A stretch of 64,000 bases of DNA, from positions 62,001 to 126,000 of the forward strand of contig JADLZK010012227.1 of the NCBI GenBank assembly GCA_015847255.1, read 5' to 3'. A model generated the notes under the pieces. It worked only from the letters and a program-made list of their open reading frames with translations. It was not told where the DNA came from and did no database searches. Shown here piece by piece: positions 23,697-34,509 of the stretch (position 1 is its first letter; each line of letters opens with the position of its first letter). The translations under genes were made by a program, and so were the position numbers. Source of the stretch: Hyparrhenia diplandra (lineage: Eukaryota > Streptophyta > Magnoliopsida > Poales > Poaceae).

Positions 23697-24235
23697 CATG
23701 TCTATCAGTTGTACCTAGAATAAATAGGGTGATAAAATTCTCAATGTCTTTAAGATGTCTAGCAAAACCATTTGTTGTCTCAAGATAACATTTTAGCCGC
23801 CGCCACCCCCTCTCCTGTGCTTGGCGCCCTACCCCTCTGGGCTGGCCACGTTTGTACTGTGACACATGTCTATCAGTTGTACCTAGAATAAATAGGAGGA
23901 TAAAATTCTCAATGTCTTTAAGATGTCTAGCAAAACCATTTGTTGTCTCAAGATAACATTTTACTTTGTCTCTGTGTTAATGCGAAGTATATTGGGAAGA
24001 TGATCCATTAACTGATGCACATCCTCTCCTGTGCGCGCGGCTCCCTACCCCCTCTGGTCTGGCCACGTTTGTACTGTGACACATGTCTATCAGTTGTACC
24101 TAGAATAAATAGGAGGATAAAATTCTCAATGTCTTTAAGATGTCTAGCAAAACCATTTGTTGTCTCAAGATAACATTTTACTTTGTCCTCTGTAATCTGT
24201 GTTAATGCCAAGTATATTGGGAAGATGATCCATTA
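23584..24235 (+). repeat. Tandem triplication spanning the LTR/host junction
   Basis: Three successive units each hold the last about 50 bp of the LTR (CCTCTCCTGTGCG..GGC..CCCTACCCC..TCTGG..TGGCCAC..TTTGTACTGTGA) plus 110-170 bp of host flank (ACATGTCTATCAGTTGTACC to CAAGATAACATTTTA). Junctions are at about 23,692, 23,854 and 24,080. Copy 2 has the host flank once (52,166-52,260). A smaller duplication of GGCGGCGGCTGCCGCCATCC lies inside the LTR end (23,584-23,653). Confidence 0.8.
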
Positions 24236-25779
24236 ACTGATGCACTAATCCTCTTTCGAGAAATGTTTTCGGTAGTCGGATTTAATTTAAAACTCATGTC
24301 ATAGTAACAATAGCTTTCCATGTTGACACTGGAACATCGTCCTGAGTAAGATATGCAACATATAATGTGTTAACAAATACAACATTGGTATATATAGATT
24401 ATGTCAACGTCCGTAGTCGTTTATATCTTTTGAATTTCTAAAATATGACAATGATAACTATAACTTTTGCATAGACCATGTTAAGTTCAGGTCGTTTAAA
24501 AATTTTGAATCTCAAAACCTGAGAACTTAAAAAAATGTTTGGGGTCTTTCCTAATAATGAGAAAACCTTGCTCTAGCTAACAGTTTCCAATTTCAGAGAG
24601 TGATCTTCTGGTTGCCCGCCGCCGGCTCTGCTTCCGCTTGGGTTCACAATATGCCGCCCCATGAGAGGAGAGCATGCCGGCCTTGACCAGTCCTCCACTG
24701 CTGTCCCAGAGGATCCTGGTAGCGATCTAACCAAAGGAACTGGGCAGCTGCAGTCATTGACATCAAGACATCTTACCGCCGCCGACGCCCAAGGACACCA
24801 TGAAAATCCATCGCCGACAGACAGCAACATGTTAAAATGTGGTTGGTTGGTTCTTTTCTCTGTATTTTCTGTTTTTTTGGTGCTCGGTTTTGCTTCTTCT
24901 GCAATCTATTAAGTCTGTTTTATATATTTTTTTATTTCTATTCCATCATCTAGTGAAATTTATTTTATTTACACTACCTAAAAGGACAATATTTTTTCTA
25001 TTAAGTCTGTAGCAGCCACGGTATCCAAACAGCAATTATTGAAGCGAGACCTTTTGTTTAATGAAAACTACAAGCGAGTTGGATGGAGCTCAAAGGATTT
25101 ATTTGTGTTTGAAAAAAGAGCGCAACTGGCCAGGTGATATTTAATTAGCAACTCAAATGCTTGCCTTGTTGTGTTAGTAATTATTCACATGTACAGGCAT
25201 ATTTTCCACCCTCCTTTTCCTTTCTCTTTTGGTCAACTGATGTTACTGTTAGGTTTGAACAAAATTGGTCTAGTCTGTCGAATATTCAAGGGACACTAAT
25301 TCATTATAGTCAAAGTTTCGTTTCTCCTTTGTGGTGGAGCTTGATGACAGCAGGTAAATACACAGAGAAAAGAGAACTAGCTCTGAAAATTCTGCTAATG
25401 AAAGATGGCCCCTTACGCATCTTTTGTCACTGAGATCCCACTTCCATGCTGTATCCTCAAATTCCACTGAGACTCATCAGCCTCCCGTGGTCGTAAGCCG
25501 CCTCTTCAATTTCACGACTTTAAGTTATATGTAAAGTAGCTATATAATTGCTAATGATCCTACACTCCAACTAAATCTTCAGCTGCATTGTTTTGGCAGC
25601 CACACCGAGAAGGTACTTCATTTATCATTAATTATTTCTAGCAACATATACTCTCCTTTTTCAATTCATGCATGTTAATCTCTTCGTCCCTATGCAGTTT
25701 TCTGTGGATTATTGAGGAACCCAAACAGAGATGATGTCGTGTTGAGTTCTACCATCGTCGGGGAAAAGCAAAGAGAATC

Positions 25780-27272
25780 ATGTCAGGTCTTACTGACAAG
25801 GATGAAGTGATGTCTGAGCCAAATGAAAACATAGAAAGGTTGGAGATGGCACACATCAAGATGGAGGCAGCGCTGCAAGTGTCTAGTAGATGGCACATCA
25901 CTGATAGGCAATTGCTACAGTGGCAGAGGAGACTCAAACGCGCTGCTCAGGAGTGCGACAGCACTTTGCTAAGATGCAAGCAGCAAGCCATTGAAGAGGA
26001 ACAGATGAGGCAGCAGGTGAGCCAGTCCTCATTTCCCAAACGGATTGCTCATGCTACCAAGTCATTAATATCATCTTTCACCGGAACCAGTAATTGTACT
26101 GAGGATTCAAGAAGTAGCTTTGCAAATGTCCAAAAATTTGAGAGGTTTGCAAATGGCGCAAATGAATTCTTAAAGACCATCCAGTTTGGTGGAGCGCTGC
26201 GGAAGTACACGTTCTTCAACCCTGTCATCAGACAGCTTCTTACAGGGAAATCCGTAAGGTATCATGCATCTCAGGAACACAGGTTTTATCAGTTGAACTT
26301 ACGGGCCATGAGCGCTCCAGAGCGTGGTGTAGAGGCAATGATGGGGTTTTCTTGCCAAGATTTCAGTGAGCCTGAAAAGGGTTTCTATGTAGCATGCATT
26401 CTGCGTCTCTCTGAAAGCACTGACATATTTGGTGTCATAATGAAGTGTGTGCAGGCAGTTGCACCTCGCTTCAAGTTTACATCAGATGGTATCAGGAGAG
26501 GGCTCATTCAGCTTCCTACCCAGGATTTCTTCTGGGATTCACCTTACAGCGAAAGTGAGTTTTGGGTCAATGTACACAATACTATGACACAGTGGCACCG
26601 TCCGAATCCTTTCTGTTGCAGTGAGCACAGGCATCATCCTACCTCCTCTTCTAGCTCCAGTAACACAGTGGCACCTTCTTCGTCAAGGTTGCTGTCGAGT
26701 TTATTTCAGAGGAGGTTATTAACATGCTTTTGAAGTGGCATGTCCCACTCTCTGATCATGGCACTGACAGTATGGGTTTAACTGATGTACGTGGAGGATG
26801 TCGGTCTCCAAATTCAGAATTGCACACTCTTAAGCTAGGAGTTCTATTCATACCCCATGAATCTGCTGAGGACATAGATCCTACAGTTGAGAGTTATGCT
26901 CTGGAGGTAATTGATGGAAAGAAACAAGGAAAGCTACACAAGAATGCAAATCTACAAGACTTGGGTGATAAGTTGTTGCCAAGGGCCATAGATTACCTCC
27001 ACCAGAATTCTGAATCCAAGACGTACCAAATATCCTTGAATTCTAGACATGGCACTGCTCATCTTTGTGTGGAAAAAGCAATCACAGAAATCCAAACAGC
27101 TGGTATGGTAAGAAGTGAAGCTCCTAGGCGTGCTCAGAACAAAAGGGAAATAAACCTCCAGCAAGACAGAGAGCGATGGAAGCGGCTGTCTGATGACTTG
27201 CTGAGGCTGTGGGTTGTGCGTGGATCTGACAAGCTACAAAGCTCAATCATGGACACACGTAACTTGGCCTAA
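25780..27272 (+). CDS. Gene B1: Rx/CC-like grass protein without NB-ARC (one frameshift)
   Basis: Two frames (25,780-26,733 and 26,724-27,272) make one protein of about 497 residues if a single missing base in TTTATTTCAGAGG (about 26,707; B2 has TTTATTTCCAGAGG) is counted. Residues 15-85 form a charged coil (ERLEMAHIKMEAALQVSSRW, LKRAAQECDSTLLRCKQ) like the Rx N-terminal domain. Then comes a conserved body with FFNPVIRQLLTGKSVRYH, LRLSESTDIF, LIQLPTQDFFWDSPY, and WHRPNPFCC near a CSEHRHH stretch. The C-terminal part has LKLGVLFIPHESAEDI and ends LWVVRGSDKLQSSIMDTRNL. No kinase-type nucleotide-binding motif or leucine-rich repeat is present. The family resembles grass proteins annotated only as Rx N-terminal-domain proteins, and a role in immunity is inferred from that. 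Upstream codons aligning with MAEMVSS of A1 are out of frame, so the true start is uncertain. Confidence 0.6.
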
Positions 27273-27807
27273 AAGCAGTTCACAAACAATCGCTGGAGAC
27301 CGGAGAGCAATACTTCATTCAAGGCCAGCACTGGGCTCCCGGACACTTTCCTTGGTACTGCCTTTGTGCTCTAAGAGTACCAAAGGAGCTTGTTGATTCC
27401 TTTCCCTTGATGCTTATTTTGCATACAGCTTGAGCCTTTGTTAAGCTTATTTGCAAATTTGAACAAGTTCAGAATTTTTGTGCAATCTGTTTTGCCACCA
27501 CTGCATTCAATAGCAAGTTATTACAAAGATAGTTGACCAAAGAGGATGATGTTTGTCGCCTATCACCATCTCTCAAGTGTTAATTCGATATTAATCATGC
27601 ATAGTTATTTTTTTAGGAACTCCATGATAGTCTTAATTGCAGTTGCAGTTTTTAATGTAGTAATACTACATTGCAGTTGCAGTTTGGAACCATTAGAAGG
27701 AACAGAGAAGCTCCCCTCCATCACAAGGATTAAGGATATACTATCTTGTTCCATCTTGATTTGAGAAAAGTACTGCTGCTAAGGGGTAATTATGCATCTC
27801 TGAAAGG
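27273..27807 (+). other. 3' flank of gene B1
   Basis: Matches the 3' flank of B2 (56,247-56,620), including CTCCATGATAGTCT and AACCATTAGAAGGAACAGAG. About 150 bp (27,430-27,560 region) is absent from copy 2. No gene is seen. Confidence 0.5.
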
Positions 27808-28250
27808 GTAATTAGCAATGTTTTCAAGGCGGTAAAGCATGGCGACCGACTACCGCCTTGCACTTAAGCGACTAAGGCGCGAAGTGATGCGACACCTTAG
27901 CATCTTGAGGGAATCTTAAAAAACAGCTAAGAGTGGTAGATAATGAAGAAAAACGAAAAGGAAAAGGTAAGGAAAGGAGAAGGATCAAGTAGTAATCGGG
28001 CCAGCTCACCAGGCAGCCCAAAGCCCATGTACCCCTCACCTTTGACCTTCCTTCTTCGTCTCTAACTCCCAGTCCTCGCTACAGCGCAGCCACTCCTCTA
28101 TCTTGTTCTGCACTACGGCTCCGCCTCTGCCCCTCTTTGTCTCTTGCTTCCCTCCCTACTCCGGATGTTGCAGGTCAGCGCCGTATGGCCGAGCTGCGGC
28201 CTCTGGTTCCCTTCCCGCTCTCCTGCTGGTGGATCTCCCATGCGCCCGCC

Positions 28251-28252
<2 letters not shown>

Positions 28253-28285
<33 letters not shown>

Positions 28286-28290
28286 TCACT
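28253..28290 (+). repeat. (TC)n(AC)n microsatellite
   Basis: CTCTCTCTCTCTCTCTC passes directly into CACACACACACACAC inside the hAT element. Confidence 0.85.
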
Positions 28291-28431
28291 CCGGCGTGCT
28301 CTATTTCTCACGTGCACCTCTTCTTTCTCAGTTTTCCCCACCGTTTCGAATCCTTCTCACACGTTTTCCGGCCACCAAGAATAGAGGCCTCCCCATAAAG
28401 CGAGTCGTCTGCTATGGCGTCCCGCGTGGAG

Positions 28432-30045
28432 TGTGAAAGGTCCTAATGGCTAGAGGGGGGTTGAATAGCCTATTAAAATTTCCTTCAAAAAGCGTAATAA
28501 GCGGTGCTAAAGTTTTTCTATGCAAGCCCCCTATGCAAGCAAACACTACGAGAGGACTATGATCTCTAGTCACACAATCAAACTAACTGTGTCAATTCTA
28601 GGTGGCGACTCTACACAATCTTGAGCAAGATATAGACAATATCAACTAAAACTACTCAAGCTAATCAATATAAACAAGGTAGAGGCAACGGTAGAGGAAG
28701 CTCGATATACCGATGGTGTAGTGTAGAGGATGTAGTAGCCAATCACCGGGTCAATGAAATCTCCAATGAACACAAGACAATTGACACGATGATTTTTTAC
28801 CGAGGTTCACGTGTTTTCCGACATGCTACTCCTCGTTGTGGCGATACACCCACTTGATGTTCCACAAGCTTAATGGCCGGTGCCAAATCCCACGGTGGGA
28901 GCTCAATGAAACACTCAAAAGAGGGGATCCACAAGCCATGAGCAATCCACTAGTGACTCCTTTCGCGAACCTCCCGCGGGGTAGGATCAACCCCTCACAA
29001 GTCCACCGGTGTGGCCTCGAACAAGCTCCAATCGAGCTCAACACCGCCTCAAACTCCAAGCCGCTAGGGAACCAAGCAAATTCCCAGGATAATAAGAATC
29101 CCGCAGCTCCTCCAAGGCTGAAGTGCCTCTAGATGCAATCAACAATGCATGCACTTCTATCTCACTCAATCCCACCCAACAATCGAAGTTAGGCTAGAGA
29201 GATGAGTGGAGGGAAGTTTTTTTGGCTCACAAGTGTGTTAGAATGATCAAATGTGCAAGCTAAGCCCTCAACGTCTCGGCCACACACATATATATAAGCC
29301 CCCACCAAGGCCATAGCCGTTGGGGGGAAAATCTTAGCCAGCACGAGCTGACCGGACGCGCCAGTCCAGAGTCCGGTCGCTCGAGACAAATAGCCCCAGC
29401 GGCTACTTCGGTTCAAATCAGCCCAGATGACCGGACGCGGGTCCTTTGACCGGACGCGCCCGGTCGCCAAAACCGCAATTCGGACCTTTTCGAATTGACC
29501 GGGTTCGGCTTTGACGGGACGTGCGGTCGGCCCTCACCGGCGTCGGTCGGAGGAGGAAAAATGGCCCATGTCGTCATTGCCGTCGCCGTTTCATCTCCAT
29601 TGCTTCTTCCGTCACTTGTCCAAGGTTGCCAACACGCCGAGAACTTCTCCAAAGTGCGTGTGTTAGCATTTTCACAAAGGTTTGACAAGTGCGGTTAGTG
29701 CTCTCAATTCTAAATGCATATACTAGTCAATATGAACATAGAGGCACTTTCTCAATGGATTAGTCGTGGCATTCCCTCTTGATAGTCGGCTATCTATCCT
29801 AAATGTGATCACACTCTCTAAGTGTCTTGATCACCGAAAGAAAACCCTATCAAGTTATACCTTTGCATTGATCTCCGGGTCCTTTCCATTCCGACACGTG
29901 AGCTCGATGATCCATCACGTCCATCATCAACGTCCAGGTCCATGATCATGTTGCTCCACGTCATCCATACAATCCTAACTCTTAAGCACACTTAGAGCAA
30001 AGGATTAGCATAACAAGGTGTCATCAATTTCCAAAACCAAACATG
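28432..30045. repeat. LTR-like dispersed repeat nested in the hAT element
   Basis: It begins TGTGAAAGGTCCTAATGGC followed by TAGAGGGGGGTTGAATAGCC, a start I associate with a common grass LTR family. It contains several TGACCGGACGCG motifs (29,350-29,465). Its end is probably near CCAAAACCAAACA (30,032-30,044), but the flanks (TGGAG, TGAGA) do not give a clean target duplication. No coding domains are visible, so it may be a solo LTR. Confidence 0.45.
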
Positions 30046-30654
30046 AGATTTTGAGTGCCTTGGCGATTAAAGAGGCGACAAAGTTTACGCCTTGAAAACA
30101 TTGGTAATTAGGCATCTCTTAAGCGAGGGTCGCATCAGTCGGTTACGTGTTATGAACCGTTGGTAAAAATGGGCTCATTATTACCATCGACCCGATAACA
30201 TGAACCGGCGAGGATAAGCTATCATTCCTTAGGTTAATTTGTGTTAGCAATCGGCGTGATGGTAGACCTATTTTCAGCGCCCGGTTTTATTAGCATTTGG
30301 CGATGAAAGTCACTTTCACCAACTTCTTGTTTCATTTAAAAATCATTTATTGTCTCGAATTATATTTGAAGTTCAATTTTGAAAAATCAATTTTTTGAAT
30401 TGTACAAACGATCCTAGATGGAAAAGACCAAAGAAGAAGTTGTAGATCTTGAAAATATTTTCATTATAAAACATTTATGGTCTTAAATATGTATTCTGAA
30501 GTTCCAAAATTTTGAAATTCAAAATTTTCAAACAACCACTTGTTGTTGCACTGGAGCTGTTACGCGAGAGACGCGCCAAAGATGGATATTTTGTATCCAT
30601 TGAGCGAGGGTGGGTTGACCACAACTCAAAACCTACAACTTTGTGATGCCGTTC

Positions 30655-31062
30655 GGTAAATGTCATCCTACCTTTCAATATGAGAAATAATACCTCAAGT
30701 AGCACCAAAAGACACAGGTTCGACTCCCGTGGGGCGAATTTAAGCAGGCTGCATTATTAAAAATTTAAAAATAGGCTGGGGTTTCCCTTGCTGACTTCGG
30801 TTAAAAAATATGAGAAATAATAATGACAAGAAAAAAGGCACAAACTGTTTTCAATTTGACAAATTTTCTTAAAAAGAAAACCTGGTATTGCCATAAATAA
30901 TTAGATATAAAAGGGACAAATACAGTCTTGGGAAATGTCATCCTACCTATTGATAGAAATAAAAATGGAGAGAAAAGACTCAAACTGTTTTTAGTTTGAC
31001 AAATTTTCAAAAAAAAAATAAACACGGTTGCCTCATAAAATTATTTTAGATAAAAAGGTCAT
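30655..31062 (+). repeat. Diverged tandem duplication, first unit split by a SINE
   Basis: 30,655-30,935 and 30,936-31,062 share GTCATCCTACCT, CAAACTGTTTT..TTTGACAAATTTTC, and a TAAATTA/AAATTATTTTAGATA stretch in the same order. The first unit is longer because of the insertion at 30,693-30,806. Confidence 0.6.
30693..30806 (+). mobile_element. Short SINE with 16-bp target-site duplication
   Basis: AATATGAGAAATAATA stands on both sides (30,677-30,692 and 30,807-30,822). Inside are a pol III B box (GGTTCGACTCCC, about 30,719) and a 3' end GCTGACTTCGGTTAAAA. No clear A box is seen, so the copy is probably 5'-truncated. Insertion postdates the local tandem duplication. Confidence 0.75.
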
Positions 31063-32090
31063 ATCTAACATATAACAACACTAAACATGGGATTGAATAA
31101 TCAAAGGGGTCATTAACTAAGATATGGGTCCAAGGCATATTATCAGACGAGTGTCTTCATTGGATGTTTTCCAAGAGACTAGACAAGTGTACCATCAAAA
31201 ATAGACGAACCTTTAATTTCTCTTACATATTGTTACATACTCACTTCTAAATTCTAAATATATTCATACATTTTATATTGAACATCTAGATATAATTGGA
31301 TAGTAGCAAAATATTATAGGAAACAAAAAACGACTTATAATATTGAACAAATGGGGTAGTTTACATAAAAGAAAAGTTAAAGTATCTCAAAATATTCCTA
31401 AAAGCAACTCCAAGAGACTCTTTATATTATTTGAAAGTATAGGAACAGTGATTTGTCTTTTTGAAAAATATCCTCCAACAACCAATTTAACTGAATATCT
31501 AAATATAGTCATCCTCTATTCTGAATTTCTCGACAGAAAAAAAAAAAGAAGAGCAAGGATAACTCTCCAAATTACAATAAACGACTTTTCAAGTGACCAT
31601 CCGAATGACTGTCGTCTTATATACAATAAATTTTGGAAACACAATTAGAGAGGCTTAAATTCTATCGAAATCTGTTGTCGTTTGCTGCATTTTTTTTTAT
31701 CACAGCAGCTCAGTCATTTGGGAAACAATAGCTAGAGTGAGGAGGAAATAAATCGTCGTTTAAATCAATCGTGCTAGAACTAGAAGTATAGAACATTACG
31801 TGCCAGTCAAATACTAAACAAAATCTGTATATATGAATATATTTAACATATGCACTATCAAACTTAAATGCTCAAAAATGGATTCCTAAAACATATCTGA
31901 CGAGTGACGACTCCAAAGAAGCATCTCATAAGTAAACGTAAATATCCAATCTTATTCGATCTGATTTTATTCGTACAAGCGAACAAGGTTGAATCCAAAT
32001 GAACCCAAATAGAAAAGAATTATTAGATTTTGTTTCATTCGCTCCCTTTGTAGAGTTGTACCACGAGCAGGCTCCTAAATGATATATTTT
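31063..32090. other. AT-rich intergenic, nothing recognised
   Basis: No conserved frame on either strand; several small frames are explained by AT-rich composition. Confidence 0.4.
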
Positions 32091-32106
32091 TTGATACTGT
32101 TCAGCA

Positions 32107-32454
32107 TTAATCATCGCAAAATTGGCAATAACAAATGCCTTTCCTTGAACCTTCGCACCAACTGTTCTTGTATTTTGTATGATACAGTTTGGCGTCGATC
32201 AGGCAACCGAACTTGCATGCCCAGTTGACACACCATGTTTTCACCCGGTCAGTAGTGAAAAAGCAGTTCTGATCTTCTGCAAGAAGAAAAATAAAAACAG
32301 TAGGATTACAAGTGTCAATTTGCGAATCAACTTAATTGGACTTCCTGTATATACAAAATCGAGAGAGATGGAGAGAAAAACCTGCAGCAGAAGAAGGATT
32401 CTGTACCAATAGAATTACCAGGATGAGACAAATACTCGCGGATTTCACGTCCAT
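32107..32454 (-). CDS. Defensin-like secreted peptide (two exons)
   Basis: Exon 1 is 32,454-32,382 and exon 2 is 32,276-32,107 (minus strand). The 80-residue product starts MDVKSASICLILVILLVQ, a signal peptide ending near PSSAA. The GCAG-GTTTTT donor is in phase 1 and the CTTGCAG acceptor restores the frame (a glutamate spans the join). The mature part has eight cysteines spaced C-x10-C-x4-C-x3-C-x15-C-x7-C-x-C-x2-C. That is the plant defensin-like arrangement, in which C-x3-C and C-x-C build the cysteine-stabilised alpha-beta fold. An intron right after the signal peptide is standard for this family. Related peptides act in antimicrobial defence or in reproductive signalling; which applies here cannot be told. 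Neither exon alone forms a long frame, so simple ORF scans miss it. Confidence 0.82.
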
Positions 32455-32485
32455 TCTTGTTCGATGGTCCTGCAGCCCCTGAGTC

Positions 32486-32502
32486 CTTTGTATATATATA
32501 TC
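32486..32502 (-). promoter_or_regulatory. TATA box of the defensin-like gene
   Basis: The minus strand reads TGATATATATATACAAAG, about 35-48 bp before the ATG. It is the only TATA-like run nearby, and it would leave a very short 5' leader. Confidence 0.45.
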
Positions 32503-34400
32503 ATGGCATGGGTAGATTTCGATGAAACCCTGGCGGGAGCAAAAATTACAATAAGGCTCTTATTTCAACTACATATGTTTAGCCCTTATCCTAGCATTAT
32601 ACATCACCAAAGAAGACCGCCATAAGTAATTTCTATTCAGTTCTTTACCATGAATTAAAACAATTAATCCTGTTGGAACCTCAATGAATAAAAAACTAAT
32701 GCAATAAGTAATACCAACACGATCTGTAAAACACAATATATGTGAACTAAATATCCAAAATCATGAACAAGCAAAACACAATTTTTGCTTGCATTTTGAC
32801 AAACAAAAAAGAGCATAAGTAATTTCGCACTCACACTAGTACAGACAAGGTATTTAGATACGGTTGAAATCGATTTTTAGATGTGGCTTTAAGACCATGC
32901 CTCTAAAAATCCATTTTCGAGACGGTCCAAAAAAATAATTTTCAAAGTTTTAGAAAAAAAATTTTGGAGTCTACAAAAAAACGAATTAAATGTAGTCCAA
33001 CCAGCCACAGCTCACTTGTATCTATTTGTACAATTCTGCCGACCGGTGGGGCCAAGAGTCGGTGACTCGGTTAGTGAAATTAGCACACGCAATGTGGAAG
33101 CTTTTGACGAGGTAGCAGTTAAAGTTTTGGATTTTCCCTCAAAAAATAATGGATTAATTCCAACTATATATAGCATTATAGGTGCTAAGTCACTATTTAG
33201 GATATTAGAAACATATCATGCACCCATTAAACCGTGCCTATTTATTTCCACTGCACCTGTATAGATGCTAAGTCACTATTTAGGACATGGTGTTTCACCC
33301 CACTGTGCTGTCGCTCTGCCACCTTCCATAGCTTCACCATGGGTGGACGAGTGCATCGTATCTAGCAGTGTCAGTGTGGCACTAGCATAATCTAAAAATA
33401 TTGAATGCTAAAAACTTACGATCACAAGCCGAAAACGACATATATATGAGATACTCGGTTTTCATGGCTACAAGGTTGCTTTTTAAATGTATGCTTTAGA
33501 TTGTCTACAAAAAGAGAAAACAGAGCAACCACTCTGTTCCTTTCATTGTTTGCTTTCCTTCTTGTATCCAAATTTTAAGCCCAAGATTTCAATATACTTT
33601 TCAAAGCAAAATGGGTTTATGCATTACTTTAGCAAACATCTGCATACATAAACTGAAACATATCAGCTTAACTATTCAGTTTCAGAGACAATAATGAATA
33701 ATCGAACCAGCGCCTTGATTAATCATCTTCTGCATGTAATGCCTCTCTGATCTGTGTTCCCATGCAAAACATGTTCAATATGTAACAATAAAAACCTCAT
33801 ACTGATTATTTGTTAAAAACAAAAGAGAAGACAGTGACACACCAGTTTGAAATTCCAAGCAGGCCACTGATCATGATTTGGGCATTAAGTATCACGCAAG
33901 CATATAAGTAAACCAGAATCATGGATCTTCTTGGTCCATAATTATACAGAATATGAACCATACTAAAAATACATAATAGGATATTTTCCTAACTGAGAAA
34001 TGATGCAGAACATCTCAAGCATCAACTCTGCAAGTTCACCACAGTAGCTTTTGATCAATTTATTTCATTGATCAACCAGTCCTCCTTGGCCCTTCCAATC
34101 TAGCATTCATAACAATATCTGCAAAAGAAAAACAAAATATAAGTGACATAGCTAAAAGATGTCACACTGATATGAAAATATTGCTAGTTGCAGGTCTGAG
34201 GTTTGGAACATGTAAATTTAGATTGACCACAAAGGCCTTAACACAATAGAGATCTTCAAGTGGCTACAAATATGTTAGTAGCAACGCCCTAAATTTGTTG
34301 AGATTTCATTTTTCTTTACTGAAATTACCATCGTCCATATTATCACGCCGCTCGCTAGAACAATATCACAGACGCTGCAATTTTGCCTTGATCTGAATAG
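32503..34400. other. Intergenic; CACTA-like terminus, no gene
   Basis: CACTAGTACAGACAAGG at about 32,836 looks like a CACTA-transposon end followed by TTTTAGATGTGGC-type subterminal sequence. No partner end was found. GATGCTAAGTCACTATTTAGGA (with small changes) occurs twice, near 33,180 and 33,266. Positions 33,700-34,130 could hold a 3' exon or untranslated region of the F-box gene but give no convincing frame. Confidence 0.3.
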
Positions 34401-34509
34401 ATGTTGGCAACTCACAAGTTACCACCGAGAATAATATCTCTAAGGCCGTGAATTGGCAACGATGCTGAATAAATATTGAGTAATATAAATATGCAAAATA
34501 AAACTTTAC

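Larger units (their letters stand above)
27816..30103. mobile_element. hAT element, 2,288 bp, with 8-bp target duplication
   Basis: The ends are perfect inverted repeats: CAATGTTTTCAAGGCG at the left, CGCC then TTGAAAACATTG at the right. GTAATTAG flanks both sides (27,808-27,815 and 30,104-30,111), the 8-bp duplication typical of hAT transposons. Copy 2 has the unfilled equivalent near 56,615 (CTCTGAAGGTAATCTCTAAAGC), so insertion followed the segmental duplication, or the element was lost cleanly there. No hAT transposase frame is visible. The interior holds a CT/AC microsatellite (28,253-28,290) and a separate LTR-like repeat. Confidence 0.85.
16763..30645 (+). repeat. Segmental duplication, copy 1
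   Basis: Collinear and in the same orientation as 42,054-59,068. It starts at ATTACACTAGAAAAATCAAT, also present at 42,054. Matched blocks include the 5' leader at about 17,887-18,260 (vs 48,920-49,300), gene A (19,752 vs 50,359), the flank CATCCATGTTTTATCTTACA (20,631 vs 52,148), gene B (25,780 vs 54,753) and TGTAGATCTTGAAAATATTT near 30,441 (vs 58,929). Homology fades near 30,645. Copy 1 alone contains the LTR element at 20,653 and the hAT element at 27,816. Confidence 0.88.

Noticed and set aside
30715..30735. GGTTCGACTCCC B-box, possible tRNA
   Set aside because: Lies inside a 114-bp insertion with a 16-bp target duplication, hence a SINE.
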